Shown here piece after piece: positions 15,885 through 24,080 of a DNA stretch of 34,284 nt (within the stretch, counting starts at the first letter, position 1; every line of letters begins with the position of its first letter). Source of the stretch: CAZMCC01 sp964564695. GTDB lineage: Bacteria; Planctomycetota; Phycisphaerae; Phycisphaerales; UBA1924. The notes below the pieces were generated by a model. It was not told the DNA's origin. It searched no databases and worked only from the letters and a program-made list of their open reading frames with translations. The DNA lies in NCBI GenBank assembly GCA_964564695.1, contig CAZMCC010000038.1, positions 1-34,284 on the forward strand, written 5' to 3'. The translations under genes were made by a program, and so were the position numbers.

Positions 15885-16394
15885 CTAGCGGCCGGCCTTG
15901 CTCGCGGCCGTGGAAATGATCTCGTTCACGCGCACGCAGAAGTTGTCGTTGAGCACCAGCACCTCGCCCCGGGCGACGAGCCGGTCGTTGACATAGACAT
16001 CAACGGGGTCGCCCGCGAGCTTGTCGAGTTCGACGACCGAGCCCTGCGAGAGACGCAGGACATCCTCGACGAGCATCTTCGTGCGTCCAAGCTCGATCTT
16101 GACGTTGAGGCTGACATCCGAGAGCAGCTCGAGCCCCTCGGCGGCCCCATCCCCGATCGCGCCGGTCCCCGGCGCTCCCCGAAAGTCGGGCATCGGAAAC
16201 GGCGTCGCGTCCGCCGTGGCCGCCGCGTGACCCGCGGCCTGGCTGGCCGCGTCCAGCGCGGCCGAAGCCGCCTGGGCCGCGTCGAGCGGCGGCGTCGCGC
16301 CGCTGGCAGCCGACGACACGGCGTCCTTCACCGATTGAAGGGCCTCGGTGGCTCCGCTATCTGGCTTCGGCTGCGATCCGGGGTTCTCGGCCAT
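15885..16394 (-). CDS. fliN: Flagellar motor switch protein FliN
   Basis: 169 residues from ATG 16394 (AAGGA six bases upstream). Residues about 1-90 are an Ala-rich, low-complexity extension. Residues about 95-165 are a complete SpoA/FliN domain: LSDVSLNVKIELGRTKMLVE, then LRLSQGSVVELDKLAGDPVD and VYVNDRLVARGEVLVLNDNF. FliN forms the lower ring of the rotor C-ring with FliM and FliG and sets rotation sense. FliM is not found beside it, which is unusual. The frame upstream of 16394 is open but lacks similarity to any flagellar family. Confidence 0.93.
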   Translation of the reverse strand: MAENPGSQPKPDSGATEALQSVKDAVSSAASGATPPLDAAQAASAALDAASQAAGHAAATADATPFPMPDFRGAPGTGAIGDGAAEGLELLSDVSLNVKIELGRTKMLVEDVLRLSQGSVVELDKLAGDPVDVYVNDRLVARGEVLVLNDNFCVRVNEIISTAASKAGR

Positions 16395-16574
16395 GGAGAG
16401 TCCTTGCCCGGCCCGGACGCTGCCGGGGGGGGACCCCGACCATCGGCCGCTTACCCGGTTCGCCCGCACCCACGCCGTCCGTGCGCACGTTGGCCCCCCG
16501 GCTTGCGCTAGAAACGCGCAGCCGGTGCGCGGCCAGGGCGGCCGGAAATCCGGGGGACAGGGTCGGGGATGAAC

Positions 16575-17111
16575 TCAGAAGTCCGTGCTGAACCCGTTGC
16601 ACCGGGGGATCAGGACCCGCTCGAACAGCGGGTGCCCCGCGTCGTCCTTGAGCAGCTCGTTGAGATAGCCGGTGATCTGGCGGTTCAGGGTCTGGCGCTC
16701 GGGCTCCCGGAGCTGGGCGTGCTGGGCACGGCTCACGATCTGCCCGACCCCTTCCTTGATCTCCGCCGCCCGGCGTTCGAGGATCCCGCCGACCAGCTCC
16801 TCGTGCTTGGCCTTCACCTGCACGAAAACGCTGGTGTCCCACACCCAGACGCGCCCCGTCTGGAGATTCTGGAACTTGTCGGAAACGACCTCGATCTCGA
16901 CGGTCTTGTCCTCGTCGGGATTGTGCACCTCGACGGGCTTGGCCTCTACCTGCTTGGGGCCGGTCATGCCCATGACCGCCACGAGCACGCCCGCCTCGAT
17001 CGCCATCACGCCGACGATCGCGCCGATCATCTTGATCGGTTTCTTCTTCTTGGGCGCCGCATCCGCGCCCGCGTCGGACGCCGCTTCGGCCTTGGGCTTC
17101 TTTTCTGACAT
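16575..17111 (-). CDS. fliL: Flagellar basal body-associated protein FliL-like
   Basis: 178 residues. A basic cytoplasmic N-terminus (PKKKKPIKM) leads into one transmembrane helix at about 28-49 (IGAIVGVMAIEAGVLVAVMG). A periplasmic domain follows with EDKTVEIEVVSDKFQNLQT and IKEGVGQIVSRAQHAQLREP, ending NELLKDDAGHPLFERVLIPR. Topology and position before the switch gene match FliL, which surrounds the stator at the basal body. Sequence matching is moderate. ATG 17111 has GAGGAG upstream. The 180 bases to fliN contain stops in the coding direction and no fliM. Confidence 0.8.
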   Translation of the reverse strand: MSEKKPKAEAASDAGADAAPKKKKPIKMIGAIVGVMAIEAGVLVAVMGMTGPKQVEAKPVEVHNPDEDKTVEIEVVSDKFQNLQTGRVWVWDTSVFVQVKAKHEELVGGILERRAAEIKEGVGQIVSRAQHAQLREPERQTLNRQITGYLNELLKDDAGHPLFERVLIPRCNGFSTDF

Positions 17112-17168
17112 GGCTCGGGGCTCCTCGAGAGTCGGCTGTGGGCACGTCCGCGGGACCCGTGCAACGGT

Positions 17169-17196
17169 TTATCGGCACGCCCGAGTCCGACGTTCA
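17169..17196 (-). promoter_or_regulatory. Candidate sigma-28 promoter upstream of fliL
   Basis: On the minus strand GCCGATAA (17176-17169) is a perfect match to the sigma-28 -10 box. TGAACGTC (17196-17189) is a partial match to the TAAAGTTT -35 box, 12 bases away (the usual spacing is 11). Transcription would start about 50 bases before the fliL ATG, in the 110-base gap after flgE. Confidence 0.45.
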
Positions 17197-17221
17197 GGGC
17201 GCTAACCGCGATCACCCCGGG

Positions 17222-18970
17222 TTATCGCCCCAGGACCAGCAGCTGCTGCAGGAGCTGGTCGGCGGTCGTGATCACACGGCTCGACGCCGAATAGGCCGTC
17301 GACGCCATGATCATCGAGATGAACTCCTGCCCGAGGTCGACGTTCGACTGCTCGATCGCGCCGCCGATGACGAACCCGGCCCCGCGTGTGCCCGGCGTCA
17401 CGATCGACGCCGTCCCGGAGTTCGGGCTCGAGCGGAACAGGTTGTTGCCGACGTCGGTGAGCCCCTCGGGGTTGTTGAATTCGGCGAGGGCGATCTGGCC
17501 GAGCGACCGGATGAGGCCGTTGCTGAACACGCCGGTGATGATCCCGTCGCGCCCGATGGCGAAGTCCTGGAGCGTGCCCGCCGGGACGCCGTCGGAGGTG
17601 ATGACCTGCAGCTCGCTGGGCGATTGCGCGAGCGACGTGAGCGTGCCGGTCTGATCGGCGAAGTTCAGGTTGAAGACGAACGGCGTCACCGCGCCCGACC
17701 CCGTCAGCTCGATCCGCGCCTCCACCGGCAGCGGGTTGATCGGCCGACCGAGGTTGTCAAACGAAAGCGTGCCCACGGCCCCCGGTGTCGTCTGATCGGT
17801 GTCCTCCGGGCTCGAGAGCTCATACGCCCACTGCGTGCCCGTGTCGTCGCGCGAGACCAGCACCGACGCCAGCTCCATCAGCCGCGCGTTGCCCAGCGAG
17901 TCGTACGTGATGAACGCCGTGCGGACCGATTCGCCGTCGGACGACTGCACCCGCGACGACGTGAACGGCATCGCCGCGATCGACCCGTCCGCGTTGTGCA
18001 GCCGGATCGAGCCCGAGTCGAGCTCGAGGTCGTTGACATCGCCCGTGTTGCCGTCGATCGCGATGACGCCCGTGGCGGGGTCGACGCTCACGCCCGGGAC
18101 ACCGCCGTCGGGGTTCGTCGCGCCGGTGCGGATGCCCATCGACGAGTTGATGAACGCCATCAGGTCGGCGAGCGTCGAGGTGGCGCCGATGGTGAACGTG
18201 GCCGCGGGGAGCAGGGCCTGCCCGCGCCGCGCGCCGTCGATCTGGATGGTCTGCCCGGTCGTGAACCGCGCCGTCGCCGGGTCGCCGGCCGTGGCGATCT
18301 CGGTGAGAAGGCTGGTGTCCTCGATCACGTTCCCCGCGCCCGCGGGCACGGTGGCCCCGGTGACCAGCGAGAAGCCGACCCCCTGGCCGGCCCCGAGCGT
18401 CAGACGCGTGCCCCGCGACGCCACGCTCCCCGAAGCATCGAGGTTGCCCGACACCGACACGTTTTGCGTCGCCTCGGCGACGGTCGTGCCGCCCAGGTCG
18501 ATCGAGAGCGGCTGCAGCGCGCCGGACTGGATCTGGAAGTCGCCGTCGACGCCGTAGCCGAGCACGTAGTCGCCGCCGACGGTGACAAGGCTGTTCGCGC
18601 GGTCGAGCCGGAACGAGCCGGCCCGGGTGTAGAACTGCTCGGTGCCGCGCTGGATCGGGAAATACCCCGAGCCGTCGATCGCCAGGTCGCGGGCGTCGCC
18701 CGAGGGCGCGAGCGTGCCCTGGCGGGTGTCGCGCTGCGTTCCGGCGACCTGCACGCCCATGCCGATCTGCACCGGGTTGGTGCCGCCGGTGACGTCGCCG
18801 GGGGCCGTCGCGCCGCGCATCGTGATGTTGATGCTGTCGGAGAAGACGACCCGCGAGGACTTGAAGCCGTTGGTGTTGACGTTGGCGATGTTGTCGCCGA
18901 TGACGTCGAGCTGGCGCGAGCTGGCGTTGAGCCCCGAAAGACCCGTGAACATCGCGATCGTTGACGACAT
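17222..18970 (-). CDS. flgE: Flagellar hook protein FlgE
   Basis: 582 residues. FlgE polymerises outside the cell into the hook joining rod and filament. The N-terminus has the flagellar rod/hook signature (FTGLSGLNASSRQLDVIGDN, IANVNTNGFKSSRVVFSD). The C-terminus has the matching helix (SNVDLGQEFISMIMASTAYS, ASSRVITTADQLLQQL). The FlgE-type central domain shows GEGPDG-like loops and FPIQRGTEQFYTRAGSFRLD. It is longer than the enteric protein (about 400 residues) because of a central surface domain of about 200 extra residues. Strong AGGAGG before ATG 18970. It follows flgD and the TIGR02530-like gene, the usual hook-gene group. Confidence 0.96.
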   Translation of the reverse strand: MSSTIAMFTGLSGLNASSRQLDVIGDNIANVNTNGFKSSRVVFSDSINITMRGATAPGDVTGGTNPVQIGMGVQVAGTQRDTRQGTLAPSGDARDLAIDGSGYFPIQRGTEQFYTRAGSFRLDRANSLVTVGGDYVLGYGVDGDFQIQSGALQPLSIDLGGTTVAEATQNVSVSGNLDASGSVASRGTRLTLGAGQGVGFSLVTGATVPAGAGNVIEDTSLLTEIATAGDPATARFTTGQTIQIDGARRGQALLPAATFTIGATSTLADLMAFINSSMGIRTGATNPDGGVPGVSVDPATGVIAIDGNTGDVNDLELDSGSIRLHNADGSIAAMPFTSSRVQSSDGESVRTAFITYDSLGNARLMELASVLVSRDDTGTQWAYELSSPEDTDQTTPGAVGTLSFDNLGRPINPLPVEARIELTGSGAVTPFVFNLNFADQTGTLTSLAQSPSELQVITSDGVPAGTLQDFAIGRDGIITGVFSNGLIRSLGQIALAEFNNPEGLTDVGNNLFRSSPNSGTASIVTPGTRGAGFVIGGAIEQSNVDLGQEFISMIMASTAYSASSRVITTADQLLQQLLVLGR

Positions 18971-19031
18971 GCTGCCTCCTCAACTAGAGGGCAAGTGCGC
19001 TCGAGGGCGCCCCGCCACAGGCCCGCCCGAT

Positions 19032-19529
19032 TCACCGCTTGCCGCTGGACCCCTCGGCGCCGCGCGAGAGCACCTGCGCCAGCGTCGAATTCCCCACAAG
19101 CCCCGAAGGCGGCATCGCGAGCGCCGCCCGCCCCAGCTCCCCCGTCCCCGCGTTCACGACCCCGTCGATCTGCGACAGCACGCTCGGGTTCGAGAGGTCC
19201 GCCGTCGCCGTCACCGACCGCGACGCCACGTCGAGCACGAAGCCCTGCCCGTTCACGATCACGAGGGCCCGATTCAGCCCCGCCGCCTCCGCCCGATCCG
19301 CGGCCGACGCAAGCGCCGTCTTCTGCTCGCTCGTCAGGTCGGCCTTCACGCCCGGATCGATCGAGACCTCGCGCCCCGACGACATCTCGCCCGCGCGCGC
19401 CATCTTGAGCAGGTCGGCGAAGCCGGCCTTGGTGATGTCCGGGCGCCCCCCGGGAACCCCGGGCGCGATCGTCGGGCCCGCACCCGTCCGGCCGAGCATC
19501 TTCAGCATGTTCAACGGATTGCTCGTCAC
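19032..19529 (-). CDS. Flagellar operon protein, TIGR02530-like
   Basis: 165 residues from GTG 19529, whose GTGA overlaps the flgD stop. The central block (SGREVSIDPGVKADLTSEQK, AAGLNRALVIVNGQGFVLDV, RSVTATAD) resembles the small family found between flgD and flgE in many Gram-positive and deep-branching flagellar operons (TIGR02530). Its function in hook assembly is not established. Here the family core is flanked by extra N- and C-terminal Gly/Ala-rich segments. The assignment rests on the core pattern and the conserved position. Confidence 0.7.
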   Translation of the reverse strand: MTSNPLNMLKMLGRTGAGPTIAPGVPGGRPDITKAGFADLLKMARAGEMSSGREVSIDPGVKADLTSEQKTALASAADRAEAAGLNRALVIVNGQGFVLDVASRSVTATADLSNPSVLSQIDGVVNAGTGELGRAALAMPPSGLVGNSTLAQVLSRGAEGSSGKR

Positions 19530-20011
19530 GGCATCACTCCTTCGGCGGCCGCCGCGGCAGCCTCGCTCGCGGTCTCTCCGTCGTCGTACATCTCATCCAC
19601 CCGCGAGAACGCGATCCGCTTGCCGCCCTCGAGCGCCAGCACCGTGCCGTCCGCGGTCTTGAGCACGCTCTTGACCACGCCCGTGATCCGCTGGTTCTCG
19701 TCGTCGAGCCCGCCCACGCGCCTGCCGATGAGCCCGCCCGCGGACGCGAGCTGGTTCTGCGTCACGAGCAACTCGAGCTTCTTCGACATGTCGAGGTCGG
19801 ACTGGATCGACCGCAGGTTCGCCATCTGCTCGACGAGCGCCGCGCTGTCCTGAGGCTTGAGCGGGTCCTGGTTTCCCAGCTCGGTGAACATGATCTTCAC
19901 GAACTGCTCGCTCGTGAGCGCGCTGAACGCGTCGGGCTGCCCGGTCGCCCCGGGCGTCGGGTCCTGCCACAGTTGTTCGATGCCGCCGGGGGAAGAGGTT
20001 GAGTCGATCAT
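19526..20011 (-). CDS. flgD: Flagellar hook cap protein FlgD
   Basis: 161 residues. FlgD caps the growing hook and lets FlgE subunits add. The conserved N-terminal half is clear: FVKIMFTELGNQDPLKPQDS, then AALVEQMANLRSIQSDLDMS and LELLVTQNQLASAGGLIGRR. The C-terminal half is short (VVKSVLKTADGTVLALEGGK), so the Ig-like and tudor-like domains of the enteric protein are missing; this short form is common outside enterics. GAGGA lies upstream of ATG 20011. Confidence 0.93.
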   Translation of the reverse strand: MIDSTSSPGGIEQLWQDPTPGATGQPDAFSALTSEQFVKIMFTELGNQDPLKPQDSAALVEQMANLRSIQSDLDMSKKLELLVTQNQLASAGGLIGRRVGGLDDENQRITGVVKSVLKTADGTVLALEGGKRIAFSRVDEMYDDGETASEAAAAAAEGVMP

Positions 20012-20052
20012 CGATGCGTCCTCGCTTGAAGTCCGTCTGTCCGCCCGTTGAG

Positions 20053-21441
20053 CTACGCGATCACGTCCACGCCGTCGGTGCGGGAGCCCAAGATCATCCG
20101 GTCGCCGGGCGACCCCGATCCCTCGTCCGTCTCACCCTCGACGCCCGCTCCCTCTCGCTCGAGCCCGTCCGTGGGCTCGTTGCGTGAGGGCGTGTCGTCG
20201 TCCTGCCGCTTCGCGTCGCCTCCGAGATCAAGCTGCTCGGGCGCGACGAACGCGACCATCGTCGTTCCCGCCTGCATCGCGGCCAGTGCCCCGGGCAGCT
20301 CCACGCTCGGTGCGACCACGTCCGCCCGCTCCAGCGTCACGCCCCGATCCGTCAGGGCCTGGCGCAGCAACGGCATCGCCTCCTCAAGCAACCGGCGTGC
20401 CTGGGGCCCCTCGACGTGGAACGTCGCCGTCGCCGTGCGGGCGTCGAGCTTGAGCTCCACCCGCATTCGCCCGAGTTCCCCGGGCTGAAGATCGAGCGTG
20501 ACCTTGCCCCCGCGCTGGTTCACCGCCGCGAGCACCCCGCGCACGACCTGCGCCGGGCCCGTGCGTTCGTTCGGCACGCCGGGGCGTCCCGCCGCGTCGG
20601 CCTTGCGCAGCGCGCCGACCTCCCCGACCGTGCCGCCGCGCCCGATCACGGGCCGCGCGCCGGCGGGGTTCAGTGGTGATACGTCTCGTGGAACCTGCGG
20701 AGCGGCCGCGCCAACTCGAGCACCCGACACCGGTCCGGTCCGCTCCAGCGTGCCCCCTTCGTTCGTCGCCCGACGCTGGCGCCCCGGCGCCGGCTCAAGT
20801 CCGGCCGCCATGTCCATCGTCGATCGCCGCAGCGCATCCTGCCGGGCCTGGGCCGAGCCCTCGCCCTGCCCCTGCCCACCCGAGCCGCGCCCGCTCTGCT
20901 CGGCACCCGCCACGCCGCGATCGCCCCCGCCCGCCCCCCGCGTCGCCGAGGCGGCAGGTCCCCCGGGATTCGGCTGGTCCCCCAAGCCCAATTCCCCCAC
21001 CCGCGTACGCCCACCGCTGGGCGCCGCCACCCCCGCAACCGGCGTCGCCGGCAAAGGCCGCAGCAACCCGTTGAGCGTGTGGATCGTGAGCGGCTGAATC
21101 GCCGCGCTCGCCGCGAGCTGCGCCGCCTGCTGGGCCTGCTCCGCGGCGTCCTTCGGCCCGCGGGCGCCCTCGCCCTGCGCCTCCTCGGCGCCGGCGTCGT
21201 CGGACTCGTCGCCGTCCTTGGCCTCGTCCGCCTTCTCTGATTTCTTCGATTCGTGAGCCCCGGGATCGGCCTTCTCGGCCGCCCCCGTCCCATCACCGGG
21301 GCCGCACGCCCCGGGCGCACCCGGCAGCGCGAACATCTCCCCGGCCCCGCCCGCTCCTCCCCCAAGACCCGACACCCTGGCGCCGGGCAACCCCGACCCG
21401 ACCCGCAGTCCCGTGCTGTTGAGTATTCCGTTTGGCGTCAT
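20053..21441 (-). CDS. fliK: Flagellar hook-length control protein FliK
   Basis: 462 residues. Most of the protein is low-complexity Gly/Ala/Pro/Glu sequence, as expected of a secreted ruler. The conserved C-terminal Flg_hook domain lies at about residues 300-410: VRGVLAAVNQRGGKVTLDLQ, PGELGRMRVELKLDARTATA, then FHVEGPQARRLLEEAMPLLR. FliK measures the hook and triggers FlhB to switch export specificity. Its ATG overlaps the MotE-like stop (ATGA). It lies before flgD and flgE, as usual. Confidence 0.9.
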   Translation of the reverse strand: MTPNGILNSTGLRVGSGLPGARVSGLGGGAGGAGEMFALPGAPGACGPGDGTGAAEKADPGAHESKKSEKADEAKDGDESDDAGAEEAQGEGARGPKDAAEQAQQAAQLAASAAIQPLTIHTLNGLLRPLPATPVAGVAAPSGGRTRVGELGLGDQPNPGGPAASATRGAGGGDRGVAGAEQSGRGSGGQGQGEGSAQARQDALRRSTMDMAAGLEPAPGRQRRATNEGGTLERTGPVSGARVGAAAPQVPRDVSPLNPAGARPVIGRGGTVGEVGALRKADAAGRPGVPNERTGPAQVVRGVLAAVNQRGGKVTLDLQPGELGRMRVELKLDARTATATFHVEGPQARRLLEEAMPLLRQALTDRGVTLERADVVAPSVELPGALAAMQAGTTMVAFVAPEQLDLGGDAKRQDDDTPSRNEPTDGLEREGAGVEGETDEGSGSPGDRMILGSRTDGVDVIA

Positions 21442-22127
21442 GGCGCGGACGCGACCGGGGTCTTCACCCCGTGCGTCCGCAACTGCTCAAGCAAATCAGC
21501 GGCCACGCGCCCGTCCGCCTTGGCGAACTCCGCGAGCACCTTCGACCGCACCCGCTCCTCCATCGCGCTCAGATACGACACCGCCTGCGCCCCCTTGCCC
21601 TCCGAAATGAGCGCTTCGAGCACATTCCGCGCGTCCGCCGGCTTCTGCGCCTCCAGCGTCGCCAGCGCCTTCTTGAACTGCGCGTCCGACGTCACCTGCT
21701 CGATCTTCTTGCGCTCCGCGTCGAACGCCGCCCGATCGGCCTTCACCGCCGCCGACCGCGCGTCCAGGTCCGCCCGCTGGCGCTCGATCGCCCGCATCAC
21801 ATCATCCAGCTCGCGCCGACGACGAACCACCGCCAGCAGCTGCGCATCGTCCGCGTCCGTCGAGGCCGCGATCTTCTCCGCCGCCGTCTCCGGCGGCACC
21901 ACCAGCCGGGCCGCCTCGCTCTCGGCCTTCGCCTGCGCCTTGGCCTGCACGTCCGCCGCGTCCTTCGCCGCGACCTCCTCGCCCACCGTCACCGACAGGA
22001 TCTCGCGGATCCGGCGCACCCGGTCCGAGTCGATCCGGTCCGACGCCTTGAGCCACGCGACAAACCCCGCCAGCGCCAGCAGGTTCGCCACGGCCACCAC
22101 CGCCACCACCAATCCGATCGACTTCAT
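21438..22127 (-). CDS. MotE/FlbB-like coiled-coil membrane protein
   Basis: 229 residues. An N-terminal transmembrane anchor (IGLVVAVVAVANLLALAGFV, residues 4-23) is followed by a long Ala/Glu/Arg-rich coiled coil (about 55-150, for example LDDVMRAIERQRADLDARSA). The C-terminal segment (KALATLEAQKPADARNVLEA, then EERVRSKVLAEFAKADGRVA) resembles the MgtE-N-like domain of the MotE chaperone family. Such genes often sit between fliJ and fliK and are thought to support stator or basal-body assembly. It overlaps both neighbours by 4 bases, so translation is likely coupled. No catalytic motif. Confidence 0.75.
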   Translation of the reverse strand: MKSIGLVVAVVAVANLLALAGFVAWLKASDRIDSDRVRRIREILSVTVGEEVAAKDAADVQAKAQAKAESEAARLVVPPETAAEKIAASTDADDAQLLAVVRRRRELDDVMRAIERQRADLDARSAAVKADRAAFDAERKKIEQVTSDAQFKKALATLEAQKPADARNVLEALISEGKGAQAVSYLSAMEERVRSKVLAEFAKADGRVAADLLEQLRTHGVKTPVASAP

Positions 22128-22678
22128 GACGCTTCACTCCGGGAGGGCCTCGGCCCGCTCATCTCCCGCGCCACGCGCGAGTTCACAATCTCGTCCACCT
22201 CGGCCTGTTCCTTCCGCAGCAGATCCGCCTTCCACTCCTCGAACCGCTTCTCCTTCAACACCTCGACGGCCTTGCGCTGCGTCATCGCCTTCAAGAGCGC
22301 CAGCCGCGCCACATCAAGCCTCCCATGCACCCCCGACAACTCAACCACCGCCCGCTGCGCCTGCGCCACCGTGTGCAACGCCGCGTTCGCCTGCAGCCGA
22401 GCCCCGCGGAGCGACACCCCCCCCCCACCACCACCGCCACCACCACCGCCCCACGCGCCGTCAGCCTCTGTCCCCTCGCCCGCGGCCTGTTCGCCCTCGA
22501 GCAACCGGCGCAGGTCGCGCTTCGACGCCGAGATCGACGTCTGGTGCGCCCGGATGCGGTCCTCGATGGCCGTGCGCTCGCGCTCGAGCTCCGCGACACG
22601 GCGCTGCTTCTCCTCTTCCTGGCGCCGGCGCAGTCGCAGCACCGGCTCGAGCTCGAACTTGAACTTGGGTGAAGCCAC
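22124..22678 (-). CDS. fliJ: Flagellar export protein FliJ
   Basis: 184 residues from GTG 22678 (GGAG upstream). The product is almost entirely coiled coil: FELEPVLRLRRRQEEEKQRR at the start and MTQRKAVEVLKEKRFEEWKA near the end, the normal FliJ layout. FliJ is the stalk of the export ATPase and links FliI to FlhA. An odd insertion near the middle (about residues 76-87) is a run of 11 glycines, coded by ten consecutive G followed by GGT repeats (22417-22453), which splits the coiled coil. It lies 13 bases after fliI and overlaps the next gene by 4. Confidence 0.88.
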   Translation of the reverse strand: MASPKFKFELEPVLRLRRRQEEEKQRRVAELERERTAIEDRIRAHQTSISASKRDLRRLLEGEQAAGEGTEADGAWGGGGGGGGGGGVSLRGARLQANAALHTVAQAQRAVVELSGVHGRLDVARLALLKAMTQRKAVEVLKEKRFEEWKADLLRKEQAEVDEIVNSRVAREMSGPRPSRSEAS

Positions 22679-22691
22679 CGCTCACGTCTCC

Positions 22692-24080
22692 TTATGCCCG
22701 TTGAGAGGGGCCGGCCTTTGCCGCGCCACTGGTCCCGCCCGGCCCCCCGCCGAGCTTCGCCCCCGCCTCGATCGCGATCTTCACCATCCGCTGCCGCGCG
22801 TCCGCCGGCGTGCCGCCCTCGCTGGGCGTCTGCTTGAGCATCTCGACGATCGCCGGCTGATACGCGATCGCCACGTCGCTCTCCACGCTCGCGCCCTTCG
22901 CGTACGCCCCGATCTGCACGAGGTCCTCCACGTCGCGGTACCCCGCCAGCAGTCGCAGCACCTGGCGCCGGGCCGCGATGTGCTGCGCATCGCTCACGTC
23001 GTCCCCCACGCGGCTCACCGAGTCGAGCACGTCGATCGCCGGGAAGTGCCCCCGCTGCGCGAGCTTGCGCGACAGGATGATGTGCCCGTCCAGGATACCG
23101 CGGGCCGCGTCCGACACCGGCTCGGTCATCTCGTCGCCCTCGACCAGGATCGTGTACAGCCCCGTGATCGTCCCCGCTCCCTCCACCGCCCCGGCCCGCT
23201 CGAGAATGCGCGCCATCAGGCTGAACACGCTCGGCGTATAGCCGCGTGTGGCCGGCGGCTCCCCCACGCTCAGCCCGATCTGCCGCTGCGCGTGCGCCAG
23301 GCGCGTCACCGAATCCATCATCAGCAGCACGTTCTTCCCGCGGTCGCGGAAGTGCTCGGCCGCGGCACACGCCACGCGGGCCGCCCGCACACGCATGAGC
23401 GGGCTCTCGTCCCCCGTCGCGACCACCACGATCGTGCGCGCCAGCCCCTCGGGCCCCAGGCTGTGCGCGATGAAGTCCTTCACCTCGCGCCCACGCTCGC
23501 CGATCAGCGCCACGATGTTCACGTCGCTCGACGCCTTCTTCGCGATCCACCCCAGCAGCGTCGACTTCCCCACGCCCGGGCCCGCGAACACGCCCATGCG
23601 CTGCCCGCGCCCCAGCGGCGTCATGAGATCGATCGCCCGCACACCCGTCGTCAGCGCCTCGGTGATCCGCCGCCGCTTCATCGCCATGAGCGGCTCGGGA
23701 TCGAGCATCCCCGGCGACGTCTCCCCCACCGGCCCCAGCCCGTCGATCGGCCGACCCACCCCGTCGACGACACGCCCCAGCAACCCATTCCCCACCGCCA
23801 CCGTCGCCGCGGCGTTCAGCGTCGCCACCCGGTCCCCCGGCCGGATCCCCGCGCTCGCCGACAGCGCCATCACGATGCTGTGCTCGCCGTCGAACCCGAT
23901 GACCTCGCCCTCGACTCGGGTAGCCCCGATCCCGCTCTCGATCCGCACGACCGAACCCACCGGGGCCGGCAGATCACGCACAAGCACGACCATCCCGCGC
24001 AGCGCCGCGACGCGCCCGACGATGCCCAAAGGCTCCGTCCGCGCGAGCGTCTCGAACTGGGCCGCCAAGGCTCCGCTCAC
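22692..24080 (-). CDS. fliI: Flagellum-specific ATPase FliI
   Basis: 462 residues from GTG 24080 (GTGA overlap with the fliH stop). It is an F1-type hexameric ATPase at the base of the export apparatus. It shows an N-terminal beta domain, Walker A FAGPGVGKSTLLGW (165-178), the DELSEED-like region, Walker B VLLMMDSVTR, and the conserved GEPPATRGYTPSVFSLMARI and SDAARGILDGHIILSRKLAQ. The C-terminus contains DLVQIGAYAKG and a Gly/Ala-rich tail. All catalytic motifs are present. Confidence 0.96.
   Translation of the reverse strand: MSGALAAQFETLARTEPLGIVGRVAALRGMVVLVRDLPAPVGSVVRIESGIGATRVEGEVIGFDGEHSIVMALSASAGIRPGDRVATLNAAATVAVGNGLLGRVVDGVGRPIDGLGPVGETSPGMLDPEPLMAMKRRRITEALTTGVRAIDLMTPLGRGQRMGVFAGPGVGKSTLLGWIAKKASSDVNIVALIGERGREVKDFIAHSLGPEGLARTIVVVATGDESPLMRVRAARVACAAAEHFRDRGKNVLLMMDSVTRLAHAQRQIGLSVGEPPATRGYTPSVFSLMARILERAGAVEGAGTITGLYTILVEGDEMTEPVSDAARGILDGHIILSRKLAQRGHFPAIDVLDSVSRVGDDVSDAQHIAARRQVLRLLAGYRDVEDLVQIGAYAKGASVESDVAIAYQPAIVEMLKQTPSEGGTPADARQRMVKIAIEAGAKLGGGPGGTSGAAKAGPSQRA

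Noticed and set aside
16395..16574. Possible fliM remnant between fliL and fliN
   Set aside because: The minus-strand frames contain stops and show no FliM-like block.
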